From Chondrosia reniformis (lineage: Eukaryota; Porifera; Demospongiae; Chondrillida; Chondrillidae), in assembly GCA_947172415.1 (NCBI GenBank), contig OX359198.1:148401-212400 (forward strand): a stretch of 64,000 nt of DNA, read 5' to 3'. The position numbers and the translations under genes are program-made. This document shows positions 40,017-52,000 of this stretch, piece after piece; positions within the stretch are counted from its first letter, which is position 1; every line of letters begins with the position of its first letter. The notes below the pieces were generated by a model. It was not told the DNA's origin, did not search any database, and worked only from the letters and a program-made list of their open reading frames with translations.

Positions 40017-43000
40017 TCATAACATGCTGTCAGATATACCATCATTTTCCTCCTTCTGTTTCTTGTATAACCGCAGTTCAGCTAGGGTGTAGCCAAGTTT
40101 TGTTCTCAAAAAGTTTAACTGTTTCTGTTCAAACCTAGAAGTGCGTGTCTGTGTACTACAGCTCTTTTGAGAGCGCCCTTTGAAACCCATTTCAGCTTCC
40201 AATTTCTAAAATGGAATTGAAACATTCAGTTGCTAATCTCTTGTTCCAAATACCAACTTATTGTCATTCCTCACTTTAATGGCAGCTAATGCCTGGTCCA
40301 ACTTGTCTTTGAGGTGGCCTATTTCACTCAATAGACTCTTCTTCTCCTCCGACAGTTTTCCCACAAGTTGTCTCAAAACTCTTTTGTCACTATCTTTGCC
40401 TTTAGAGATACGTAGGAACATGTAACACTAGACACACCTCCACTGCCACGCCCACTTACATGTGTTGTCGGTCTCCTGTTCATGTAGACAAGTAGAAAGG
40501 GCGTGGTGCTGATTGCGCAACATTTCCACATCAGTCCTCAGCTGAGATATCCTTTGTTCCTTGGTTCTCAAGAGCTGTCCTTGAACTGAGCAGATTGTGT
40601 CAGTCAAGTTCAGATCTTCACACAGACGGGCAGTCTGTGACGTCACCTGACTTATCTTGGCACTTTGATTGGTGGAAAGATCTTGCATGGCATTGCACTG
40701 TGAAATCAGCACAGTGTTAAGATCTGATAACAAGTTTGTCTTCTCTTGAACAAGAGTTGCATTTTCCTCTGTCTTTTGCTCCAGCTGGTGAGCAAAACGA
40801 CTCATCTGGCCATGCAACTCCTTTAGTTCAGTCTCCCTGTCTTTTAATTTGATTGCATAATTATCAGCTATTGTTGTGCAATCACTATCTCTAGTTTTAC
40901 AGTCATTTCTGAATAATATGTTGTGACGAGTCTGAGCTAGTTCATTTTGTAAACCCTTTACAAGGATACTTAACTTGTTAACCTCTTCCTCCTTTGAGTG
41001 AAGAGAAGAAACCATTTCTTCTTCTCTAACAGTCCAACGATGACTCTGGTTTGCAAAATCTCTCTCAATTGCCACTTTGGCCTCTGTCAGCAGACCTGCA
41101 TGAGGTGACATAATCAATCAATGGACACAGGTAAAGGCACCTTTAGTGTGTGAGTGCACCTTTAGTGTGTGAGTGCACCTTTAGTGTGTGAGTGCACCTT
41201 TAGTGTGTGAGTGCACCTCTAGTGTGTGAGTGCACCTCTAGTGTGTGAGTGCACCTTTAGTGTGTGAGTGCACCTTTAGTGTGTGAGTGCACCTTTAGTG
41301 TGTGAGTGCACCTCTAGTGTGTGAGTGCACCTCTAGTGTGTGAGTGCACCTACCAATGGCTTGTTTTAAGGCTTGCTGAGACTGTTCGAGTCTCATATTC
41401 TCACTCTTCAGACTGTCACACATCATCTCCAAACTATAGTGAGTGGGTGGATGGGTGAGTGGATGGGTGGGTGAGTGGGTGGATGAGCGGTTGGATGGGT
41501 GGGTGAGTGGGTCGATGGATGAATGTATGATTTACCGAGCTTTTTCATGAGCAGTCGATTTCAGTTGATGTCGTAATCCTTCCGATTCTGATTGGTCGAT
41601 CTTGTTCTGCTGTTCTTTAAGTGCTGACACTTCACAAGTCAGTCTAGAACATTCCTCTTGTAATGCATGCAGGGTTTTACCCTCTGTCCCAAGATCCACC
41701 TCCTCATTAGATGACAGGGATGTCCTCTTTGTATCCAGATGCTGTTTCATCTCATCCAAAATTAAATCTTTCTCTTTCGACTGCTTCTCCAGAATACTCA
41801 GTGACAATTTCAAATCACTACAGTAATACAATTATTATTGCCTTTCATATAACAGGAATGGAAGAGTAAAAATATTAAAAGTCATTCTATAACAAATAAT
41901 TCTATATACGTACGTCCCTCACCCATAAATCATTCAATAAATGCACTTTCCACTGTCAGGTATACGTACTAACCTTATTTCTTGTTGAAATAGGAGATTT
42001 TGAGTACGAACTACCTTCAGCTCTTCCAAAAGGGTTTCATCAGCACAGGTCACATGACTACCATGTGACTGCTCAAGCTCTTGTTCTCTAGAATTCAGCT
42101 CCTCCCTCAATGACCTCACTTCCTGTTGCAGCTGCTGATAGGTTTGCTCCTGAACAGCCGTTAGACTCTCTTGCAACTGACAAACTTCCGCTTGAAGACC
42201 AACCACTTCTGCCTCTAACTGCATCTTTTCATTTTTCAAAATACCTTCAGTCTCCTGTTGCCATGACAACTGAGACTTAAGTTGGTTAACTTCAGTTTGT
42301 AACATTACTGCATTCCTCTCTGTATCCATGGTAACTATTCTGCTTTGGTCAGATGTGCTTCTTAATGCACTCAGTTCCTCTTGAAGGCCAGTAATGATAT
42401 TCATAGACGAAGATGTCTAGAATTTGGATCAGATATAAGAGGTCAAAGTTCACTTGAAGAGATGCTATAATTACCTGATCCTGTAGCTCCACTTGCAGCT
42501 GTTCAAAGTCTTTCATTAAAGAGTTGTAATCCTTTGCCACCAAGGAGCCCCTTTCTCGCTCAATCTGCAGCTCATCCGTTACCCTGGCAATGCATAACTT
42601 GAGATCCTCCAGCTGGCCTACATACAGAATGCAATAGCACACCTTACCTACGTACGTACCTACGTATGCCTGAGCTCTAACATATTAACTACTTACGTAT
42701 GTACGTATATGTAGAATATACAAGTGTACGTACATACATATTTGAAGGCTGACATACGTATGTGTACACATGTACGTATATGTACTTTCTAATGTAGTCC
42801 TTTCATCCTCAAGATGTCTGGTGTAGACTGCTTCCTGTCTGAGACTGGTTGCTAGGAGATCTTTCTCCTTCATCAGCTGTGTCTTCTCGCCCTGGATCCG
42901 CTCACATTCATCCAAAGACTCATTTAACTGAGAACCAGGAGAGGGAGGAGGGGAGGAGATGGAAGTGGGGACAAGATGGAGGAGGGGAGGAGCTGGAAGT

Positions 43001-44828
43001 GGGGAGGAGATGGAAGTGGGGAGGAGATGGAAGTGGGGACGAGATGGAGGAGGGGAGGAGCTGGAAGTGGGGAGGAGATGGAAGTGGGGACGAGATGGAA
43101 GTGGGACGAGATGGAGGTGGGGAGGAGATGGAAGTGGGGACGAGATGGAGGTGGGGAGGAGATGGAAGTGGGGGCGAGATGGAGGTGGGGAGGAGATGGA
43201 AGTGAAGACGAGATGGAGGTGGGGAGGAGATGGAGGTGAAGACGAGTTGGAAGTGAAGACGAGATGGAGGTGGGGAGGAGATGGAGGTGAAGACAAGTTG
43301 GAGGTGAAGACGAGTTGGAGGTGGGGAGGAGATGGAGTTGGAGAGGAGATGATGACAAAGATGTTTCTACTTACTTCATTCGTCCTTTCTTTGATAGACT
43401 GTTCCATTTTCACTTTCAACAACTTGATTTCCGTGCTCAAAAGCTTCAACTTTTGTCTTTCAGTTGTTTCATCCTCTCGGCTTTCTTGTAACCTAGCAAC
43501 CAATGACTCCAGCTCAGAACAGCGTGTCTCCGAGTCCTCTAGCAGTTGCTGAGTCTTTGATAATTCATCACTATGGTTACTGTTGTCATGGAAACCATTC
43601 TATATACATATTAGGTAGGTGTGGTGCACTAAAGTAACAGTTGTTGGCAGATGGGTAAACCTTTCTATGATGGTCAAGTTGCTCCTTCAGTTGATGACAG
43701 AGAACTTCAAATCCTTTCTTCTCCCTTGTCACATGATCTAAAGCATCTCTCAAGCTCTGCACCTGTCACAAGATGTTACATCATTAACTGGCCCTACATA
43801 CAGGTCACATGACCTACTTCAACAACATGGCTGCCTTCGTGGGTGGAGACACTTGTAATACTTCTAAGTATGAGAAATTAAAATTATGTCAGATCTGATG
43901 GATCACTTATGAATAGTACATAGTAGTACATCTCTACAGCTACTGATGGCTCACCGGCTGCTATGGTTGATTGGTGATAGTGTAGAGGTGGAGTGGTGCA
44001 TCTCAAGGCTGGACTGCAACCTCTTGTTCTCCTCCAACAGAAAGGCAACCTGTGACTTCAGTACTGCGTGCTGCGGCAGTCCCTCCACTGGAGGTGGAAC
44101 TCCTCCATTCTCCAGCTGCCTCCTGACGCTGCTGGTTGAGAGGAAGGATCCGTCAGATGATACTGGAGAAGAGTGACGGAGGTAGACTTCTCTCTTGAGT
44201 GGAGATCTCTTAGCTTTTCCCTGCATTGCGACACATTGACACACATTGCGACACATTGACACACATTGCGACACATTGATACATATTACAACACATTGAC
44301 ACACACAAGTGATAACCCATAACGCTGTACACACGTCCCTTCTGTAACTTGACACTAATTACATTCACACAAACCATTACCCCAAGCACACGTCCCTTCT
44401 GTAACTTGACACTAATTACATTCACACAAACCATTACCCCAAGCTCAATAGATGAACATTAAAATAAAGAATATGAAAATATGTTTGACTAGACAGTCTC
44501 CATCAGTTACAAAGTGTATGTACAGCACTTATATAGAGCTATCACAGCTGATGATGGACATTTAAAGACATTATGTAGAGTTTATTCTTATCTCAACTGC
44601 AAGTGTATCGAGTGACATGTAGCTGAATAGAATTAGTTAGTTACGCGTCAGCGAGTTCAGCAATGCCGATTTGTCCATTTTTTCTTACTAATGCACACAT
44701 ATATCAGAAACTATTTCGCTAAACATAAGGCATCGCAAACAGCATCACAGCCTAAACGTCTTGACCTTTGAAGTACCTACCGTTTTCTCTGTTTGCGGTT
44801 CAGCGAGATCGTACCACAGTCCCGCCAT
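40017..44828 (-). CDS. Large coiled-coil protein, family not recognised
   Basis: Thirteen exons: 44781-44828, 43955-44220, 43818-43863, 43661-43762, 43375-43599, 42786-42927, 42475-42617, 41974-42416, 41536-41817, 41354-41433, 40460-41095, 40254-40399, 40017-40205. They give about 915 residues with consistent phases. After a short N-terminal part (starting MAGLWYDLAEP, then a Ser/Arg-rich stretch) the protein is almost entirely Glu/Gln/Lys/Leu-rich heptad sequence, from about residue 75 to the end. No enzyme motif, membrane segment or signal peptide is visible. The C-terminus (LGYTLAELRLYKKQKEEN) is less repetitive and may be a conserved tail. Proteins like this are often centrosomal, ciliary or Golgi scaffolds, but nothing here decides which. 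Identity is therefore left open; that one gene spans all the exons is inferred from phase and uniform composition. Confidence 0.8.
41143..41348. repeat. 19-bp minisatellite in a coiled-coil-gene intron
   Basis: About eleven copies of GTGTGAGTGCACCTTTAGT. It abuts the donor of exon 41354-41433. On the coding strand each unit carries AAAG or AGAG followed by GTGCAC, so a donor-like AG|GT recurs. Confidence 0.92.
41440..41527. repeat. (GGAT)n-type array in a coiled-coil-gene intron
   Basis: GTGGGTGGATGGGTGAGTGG-type units filling the short intron 41434-41535. Confidence 0.88.
42940..43340. repeat. Purine-rich minisatellite in a coiled-coil-gene intron
   Basis: Roughly 17-20-bp units of GGAGGAGATGGAAGTGGGGA and variants, filling intron 42928-43374. 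Confidence 0.92.
44221..44780 (-). other. First intron of the coiled-coil gene with two small repeats
   Basis: Holds a short array of ACACATTGCGACACATTGAC next to the acceptor (about 44225-44310). A ~56-bp sequence containing CGTCCCTTCTGTAACTTGAC is present twice (about 44332-44442). No other feature seen. Confidence 0.75.
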
Positions 44829-45150
44829 CTTTTCAACCACTTAAACTTCCCATTTCCTCAAAGTGGTTGCCATTAAAGATGGCGGACTAGTTATTGTAAC
44901 TCACGCATTACGTAATACTTGCCAGTACTTTATAGACGCTATATACTACACTCGGATGGAGCTAAAGACAGAACGTACGTCTGATTTTCGATCATGTATA
45001 TTACATATGAAGTTTCAATGAATACGTGGGGATGTGGGATATATGATGGGAGGTTGCTCTAATCTAACAACTCTGCACAGATAATTTGGTCTAAAATTGC
45101 AGATGAACATGTAGAGTGAAATAGAGTGATGTAACTGGCAGTTGTGAGAT

Positions 45151-48100
45151 CTACGGCTTGCTCTTCTTCTCATCTCTGCAAGGTAAGGAGAGGTAGAGAG
45201 GATGGTTGGAGTACAAAGGGGGAGGGGCTTAGGAACTTACCCTGGAGTGGCAGCATTTGGTGGAGGACGCTTCATTGGAGCTTTGGGATCAGTTGGTCTG
45301 GCATCCTGCAACCATCTCACCTGAGTGGCAGGCCCGTAACTACAGAGATGAGTGGGTGGGTGGATGAGTGGATGTATGGATAAGTGGATGGGTGGGAGGA
45401 TGAGTGGATGTATGGATAAGTGGATGGGTGGGAGGATGAGTGGATGTATGGATAAGTGGATGGGTGGATGGGTGGCCTACCCTTTGTCGTTCTTGGCTGC
45501 AATCCTAAAGATGATGGCTGGCTTGCTAGTTGTGTCAATGTGAGCATTGGCTAGCTGTCCGTGGGACACAATGCACTGAGAGGCCGGACCACAGTATACT
45601 CGAGCGAAAGCCATGGTCCCTGGTTGAGCTCCAGGCTGAGGCTTGAGGCCCAGGTAGACGGAGTACTCTGCAATGGAACCGGAGGAGTTGGCCGGTGGCT
45701 CCCAGGACAAGTGAGCACCCTCTGCACTCTAAAGAGGTGAAACAGATTGCTTCATTCAGTCCACATGTAACAATACGTATCATTATTACAGAATGTCTAT
45801 TTACACAACCAGTGACATTTTTAAAATGTCTTACTTACTTTGCTGATTCTAATAGCAGAAGGAGCTCCTGGAAATCCTGGCATGCAAGTCTTGAATGCTG
45901 TCACTTCGCTAAAGGGGCCAGTGCCACACACGTTAATGGCAGCCACACGAAACTTGTAAGCTTTGCCGGACTGTAGCTCTTGGCGACGTGTCTCCACTGT
46001 CACTCCCTGTAAACCACATCAAATGACACATTAAAGAACTTCAAAGTTAACATTGAGTGTCCAGTACCTCAACAATTGTAGCAGTGTCTTTAGGAACGTG
46101 GTAGCCAGTGACAGTGTATAGTGTCCCCTTCACAATGTCTACATCGTACCACGGCTCCTCTTCTTTGGAGCCAGCGCTGGCAACCACGTATTGCTGGATC
46201 TGGAGCAGGTACTTGTCAGCTGCAAGGAGAGATCAGCTAGTGGCACTCAACAATGTCAGATAATTCTGGTTAGACAGTTCAAATGCACCACACAATTCAG
46301 CCAAAATGATACGTATGTACGTAAAACAAGAATTATGTAATACAATTATCCCTGTTAGTCACTTGCAGAAATTGGCCAATGGTTACCATAGCAACTTTGT
46401 TCTGTATGTCACACACTCACCGCAAGCAATGTGCGTCCACTGCAGCTCCAAGCTCTCAGTTCCTGCTCTAACGAGCTGCACACGTGTGGGGGCGGGTGGT
46501 ATCTCAGTCTCCAAGTACCAAAGGTCATTACAGCAAACCTGAAGACACAGAGAAGACATTTACATATATTACCTACCAAGTGGTTGCCATAGTAACCCTC
46601 ACCTGTTGTGGAGCCCTCACCTGGTTGTTCCACACCTTCTTGTAGCCGTCACGCCCACTCCATACATACACTCTTGTATCCACGGCAACCCCCACATGAC
46701 CTGCCCTAGGGCAAGGCACATCTTCAGACTCCTCGTTATCGGGATACTCTGGCACCTCCTCCCAAGTTGAGGTGGCTAAAGGAGAAAGTGGGTGTGTTAG
46801 GAGGAGAGAGTGGGTGTGTGAGGTGGAGAGAGTGGGTGTGTGAGGTGGAGAGAGTGGGTGTGTCAGGAGGAGAGAGTGGGTGTGTCAGGAGGAGAGAGTG
46901 GGTGAGGTGGAGAGAGTGGGTGAGGTGGAGAGAGTGGGTGTGTCAGGTGGAGAGAGTGGGTGTGTCAGGTGGAGAGAGTGGGTGTGTCAGGAAGGGTTAA
47001 CTAACCAAGATTTAGACAAGCAATGTTGTTGGTGCATCTCCATTCAGTCTCATTTCCAGTTGAGCCATTTGATGGATCTACCTCCACAGGGACCCACCCA
47101 CCAAACACAAACATTCTACAAGAGGCAATTGAGATATCAGGAGGGTGTGGCAGGGGAGGGGCATGGTACCCACATGACATATAGAGAGGCCCTTACCTGT
47201 CCTTGATCAAACAGGCGGAGTGCAGACTTCTCGGTAGAGGAGCTTTGCCTAGAATGTCCAGGGCCTTCCACTGCAGCACATCTATAAGGAATGATGCAAG
47301 ATGGTTAGCTGTGTGACCATCAAATGAAAGGGATCTCCCCACTGACCAATATCAAGGATCCAACAGTCGCCTAGACGACGACCATTCATTCCTCCAAATA
47401 TGACCAGTTTGTCTCCGTAGGTGATGGCTGAATGGCTCTCTCTCGGATTGGGGCAGGGTCCTTCTATGTTGGGACACACCCACTGAAGGGAAGTCCCCTC
47501 TCTGATTTCCAAAGAGTAAACATCATTTAAATATCTAAAGCACACATAATAATAATAATAATGATTGTTTATTATTGTGACAATCAGTTCAGGTTTATAA
47601 GTCACATATACGGATAAATATACGTATATATACCATGTTGACAGAAATATCAATTCAGTGTGACACCATACCTTGGAATATTTAATTTGGGATCGTTGGA
47701 GCTGTTTGCGAGACCTCCAAAGATGACTGCCTTATGGCCAATCAGATTGAAGGAGTGACCAAGTCTGGGGCAAGGGGCATCCCCTAGAGGAGTCAGTCTC
47801 CTCCACTCCCACCTACTCGCCAGCAACTCGTACAACTAGGCCAACAAGAGAGGATCATTAACCACAAGTTGCATTCCACTGATAAGCTCACCTCATTGGA
47901 GTAGCGGCCGTACTCGACCATCCCGCCAAAAATAAGCAGACGCACTCCATCGCATATGAATCCAAAGGCCGCACAGCCGCTCGGCTTGTCTCCTCTCACT
48001 TGAGGAGCGAACCACTGGTTTGTTGCTAGAGCGAAATGAGAGGATATTTAACGAGGTGATTCTAAACAGAAACTACTCAGGCGATTTGCAAATAACAGCA

Positions 48101-48394
48101 AATTTTGTTTCATTTTGGAAGCTAAAGTGTGTTATTTGCCTTCCAAGGTCTGGCTAGAGGAAGTTTTGGCCGCTCGCGACGGGTTTTTCCGAAAGTTGCT
48201 AAATACCGAATAAAGCCCCAGGGTGGGCTCTCACCTGTGTTTAAAACATGGAGTTCGTCAACAATTCCGTCGTTTCCTCCTCCAAACACAATGATCAACT
48301 CTTTAATGGCAACCGCCTTGTGTCCATGACGTGGACGAGGATTGGGACCAGTTGTTCCATCCACTTTGCGCCATTTACCTCCTTTAGCGGACAT
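45151..48394 (-). CDS. HCFC2: Host cell factor, short form (kelch plus fibronectin III)
   Basis: Nuclear chromatin co-regulator scaffold; HCF proteins bridge transcription factors to histone-modifying complexes. Thirteen exons: 48235-48394, 47892-48025, 47672-47835, 47347-47534, 47197-47281, 47006-47115, 46621-46775, 46421-46538, 46068-46219, 45839-46006, 45481-45728, 45241-45339, 45151-45175. They give 601 residues with consistent phases. Seen: six-bladed kelch propeller from residue ~1 ([54 protein letters not shown]), then paired fibronectin III domains ([29 protein letters not shown]) and a basic C-terminus ending KKSKP. No central HCF-1 cleavage-repeat region is present, so it is built like HCF-2 (human 792 aa) but shorter. 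It could be the single ancestral-type HCF of this animal, so the paralogue symbol is approximate. Start chosen at MSAKGGKW. Confidence 0.93.
45349..45475. repeat. 36-bp minisatellite in an HCF intron
   Basis: About three and a half copies of GGGTGGGAGGATGAGTGGAT plus GTATGGATAAGTGGAT. It fills intron 45340-45480. Confidence 0.9.
46785..46993. repeat. 22-bp minisatellite in an HCF intron
   Basis: Copies of GAGAGAGTGGGTGTGTGAGG with AGGAG variants, filling intron 46776-47005. Confidence 0.9.
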
Positions 48395-48570
48395 CTTGCC
48401 GCACCTCCATACGATTACTGCGCAACTCGCAAACACGTGTCTTGAGAATTAAACGCCTAGCCGCACTTCCCATTAATTTAGCTTTTTAATAAACGCCCTT
48501 TCCCGGAATTTCCCTTGTAATTCGGTGAAGTCCAAACCCTGTCTCCATTGCGGCTACGAATAGTCTAATC
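48395..48570. promoter_or_regulatory. Bidirectional promoter, HCF / IRAK-like gene
   Basis: Only 176 bp separate the two divergent start codons. CpG-containing sequence, no clear TATA box in either direction. Shared promoter function is inferred from geometry. Confidence 0.6.
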
Positions 48571-51500
48571 ATGGCCAAGAAAGTATTGATGAAAGATCTG
48601 AGGTACGGAACTATCAGAAAACTCGCTCAAAGCCTGAATGACGCAGGCGGCCTTCACTGGAAGGATTTAGCGGCACAATTTGACTTTTACAAGGATAGTG
48701 ACATTGCAGACTTTGAGCACTGTCGCGATCGTCTGCCCTCAGAATCGCTTGTTCGCAACTTGGGACAGCGAATGATTACAGTTGACGAATGTTACGAGAA
48801 GTTGCGACGGATGGGTGTCCAAGGCCATCGACAAGCGATGGAGATCCTTCAAGATAACGGTACGTAGTTCTATAGCCTTTCACCTAAATATTGCTAGCTT
48901 CTAGTCGTATTGGACCAATGTATCGAATTAATGTAAGTTTATTGAATTAACGTTTCACTGCAAGAGATTGTAGAGATATATAGACATGTTTGGTTCAAGT
49001 GATCAAAAGAATATATCAATGTCATCCTTTTTGAAAGTGAAGATACATGTTGTCACACTTTCTATTTGAATACTATTTTGTGATTAACTTCCGGTTTATG
49101 GATATTTTAGTTTCACCAAATCTACTTGAAGAGGATTTACGCAATGTTGTTCAGCCAGTCCAAGAGAATGGTACAGGAAGACGTGACCTTGATCCACCGG
49201 CAGTGGGGTCTGCCAGCACCACACACGGTCCAATGCCCCCAGCTCCACCCACACAGTCTACCAAACTGAGACGAAGTGAAGCAGGTACGTGAGACAGGTA
49301 GTGGAGATTGACAGTTTTCAATTTCAATTTGATTCAGGTTCAATAAATATTTAGTGTTGGGTAATTAAGAATTACAAATTAATGATGGACTAATCACGTT
49401 GGAGCTGTGAGGTGGTATATATACATTTTATGACACTTTTCTTTGTAGACCTTTCAGTATCTGCCATGAATCTCAGTTGGGTTACCAAGGAAACGAAACA
49501 ATTTACCCGTAACCTGCTTGGAGAAGGCCGGCTTGGCAATAGCTACCGAGCCATGCCCCCAGGAGGAGGTAACCTTGTCGTGGTCAAGGTCCTCAGATCA
49601 GGAGCTAACAATGATCCAAACATGATTCGCAGACTGTGTGAATGTAAGCAGTTGAATCTAGCTAAAGTGATTGGCTATCTCTTGGGATCACACAGAAAGG
49701 TCCTCATCATATCAGAGTGTGTTCAAGGACCGTCCCTACACTCTATTCTAGTAAGTGTGACTGCATTCAATGTTACTTTGCTACAACCACTATCCTGTTA
49801 CTAACTTTGCTACAATCAGTGAGGTATCACAACTGAACAGGTAGACAAAGAAGCTATCAGTTAATGTCTTTTATTAAAGAAAACGGATTTTATTGCTAAA
49901 TACACACTCATACATATATATAGATATATATGAGATATGTATACGTACACTTATACGAGGATAAAGCCTTATTGAGCATCAGCAACATGAATTCACTAGT
50001 CTAGGACGTTTCAACCCGGAGGTCTTCATCAACATTTTGTATACAATAAGTCTTTATTCTCATAATGATTGCAAAAAGCACACCTTATTTCTACACACTT
50101 ACGTATATGTACATATAGTCATGTCTACTCCATTATGTTCTCAATGCCTGTCATGCGTACTTAATTATTAATGTGCTGCTTTATTGGTGTGTGAATGAAC
50201 ACAATTTTGTTTAGAAACAGTTGCATTTGGAACCAGCTGTCAATGCCTCTGATTCTCTGTTGTCATGGCAACAGAGGTTGTTTGTGTCAATGGGTGTGGC
50301 AGAAGGATTATCCTATCTCCACAGTAGGAAGCCGCCACTTTGTCATGGCAACCTGAAGAGGTATAGTACATGCAACATAGCAAAGAGTTGTTTTGACTTC
50401 AATTAATAATTTTACTCAATCTGAAACTGAAATGTGAGATTAGCTGAACTAGTCTATGGGACCTTTTTCAGTGTGTCAATTGATGGGAGCCATCTTGTGT
50501 ATTGTAGTTTAGATGGTGGCATTCAACTTCAAAAGTACTTTTTATCCAAAGTTCAACTGCTTTGAAGTTGTTCAATAACAAGGTTTCCATTAGTTGAATA
50601 TGATCTGAGTGTGTATGTGTGTCAAGGACTCACAAAAGATCAAGAAAAAGACAAAGATTCCCAGGGTCACTGATAAAGGGTGGAATTCCCATAAACGGCT
50701 GTCTGACTCAGTGGAGAAGAAGAGAAGTAGTAGGAAATCCTTGGAAAGGGTCATCTTTCGACTTTGGGAGCGTCTAGGAGACTCTTGTATCCTCATCCAA
50801 AGCTCTCACTAGGTTTAGTTCCCTATAGGCCTTTACTCTAAAGTAGATGTAGCATGTAAGAAATAGTGTACAAGATTATTCCTGTCTTGAAGTACTAGCT
50901 CCTCTTTTACTCTGTAGCACTAACATTATCATTGAAAAGCCAAGATTGCCAAAGCCGGTTCCAAAGCTGACAGACTACAGTTTGGCAGTTGAGAATGTCA
51001 CAAGGTCAGAACTGCGAGGTCTTTCTGGAGGAGTGACAGCATCTTGCCAGGAAACCTTGTCGTGTACGGACACACAGTGTCAGCAGATTTCTCCTCTGGG
51101 GGACGTGTACAGCTATGGTTTGGTGAGAATGTGCACTGCTTGAGTTTGCACTTTTGCATTGTGGAGAGGGGGAAACCCTTTAATTATGTCTGTGTAGGGT
51201 AGTGAAATACAGCTGGAGCTTGTTAGATATGAACTATATATTTTACTTTCTAGTTATTAGTAGTTATTACAGTGATCTCCTTCTACTGTGTTAGGGATTA
51301 TAGTGACCAAATGCTGTGTTCATCCATTAGATTCTGCTGCAGCTCTTAACAGGAGAACTGAGTTACAATGAAACAAAAAAACCTCCCCATTTGGTAAGCA
51401 ACTCTTGTATTCCTTATTTGGTAAGACTTAAGTAGCTCCTTCCTTATTTGGTATGTAAGGATCTATAATGGCATCCAATATAATGTACGTACTTTAGGGT

Positions 51501-52000
51501 GTACCGCAAGATGTCTGCCCTGTCATGATGTAGGTTGGTAGATTGGAGGTGCTTCTAGAGGAAGAAGAGCCACAGAAGCAGAGTATCGAGAGGATCAGCT
51601 GTCCAAAGGCAAGATGGCCTCCAGATACTGCGTGCAATATCTTTGGCTTAGTCCAGACTGTTCTGATGAACGACCTGAGGGACAGACCTAGCATGCAGGA
51701 AGTATGTCACCTTGCCAGAGTATTGTGTAACCTTGCCAGAGTATTGCGCAATACATTGTGTTAGTTATTATGTCAGTCAGGTACTTGCAACATTACTGAT
51801 TTAGATCAAAACTTCAACTTCAAACTTATCTTTGAGATGGTCCATCTTTAGTGTTTTGAGTATTCAAGTTGTTGCATGTGGCAATGTGCTGATTGTTGTT
51901 ACTTGTGATTATGCGTATCTCACTTTAGATGATTGAACAACTGGAGTCAGTTATGACTCAGCAAGGTCTACTTGAGGCCTCACAAGATGTATCCAATTGA
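48571..52000 (+). CDS. Death-domain RLK/Pelle (IRAK-like) kinase, probably catalytically dead
   Basis: Eight exons: 48571-48859, 49111-49284, 49449-49750, 50215-50360, 50918-51122, 51331-51393, 51534-51701, 51929-52000. They give 472 residues with consistent phases; human IRAK4 has 460. Residues ~10-95 look like a death domain (LRKLAQ-type helix 1, HWKDLAAQF). A Pro-rich linker follows (~120-150), then a kinase-like domain from ~165. It keeps a glycine-rich loop (G179, G181, G184) and the ATP lysine (K201 in VVVK). RLK/Pelle signatures are present: LSW..RL....GVAEGLSYLH. The catalytic loop reads HGNLKSTN, with Asn301 in place of the catalytic Asp. The DFG motif reads DYS (D323). IRAK-2 and IRAK-3 are known to have lost the same Asp. 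This fits an adaptor role below Toll/IL-1-type receptors; that role is inference. The start is the first ATG after the divergent promoter. Confidence 0.85.
49805..50214 (+). other. Intron of the IRAK-like gene with a possible retroelement remnant
   Basis: On the minus strand about 49985-50037 contains TTGATGAAGACCTCCGGGTT followed by GAAACGTC. This resembles the conserved terminal motif, related to hammerhead cores, seen in Penelope-like and similar elements. No reverse transcriptase is nearby. Confidence 0.35.
50617..50890 (+). repeat. Dispersed repeat, copy A
   Basis: Longest copy of the element also present at 34843-35075 and 32581-32752: AAGGACTCACAAAAGATCAA, GGTGGAATTCCCATAAACGG, CTGTCTGACTCAGTGGAG, GACTCTTGTATCCTCATCC, TTTAGTTCCCTATAGGCC. 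It has an extra ~55 bp in the middle. In an intron of the IRAK-like gene. Confidence 0.8.
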
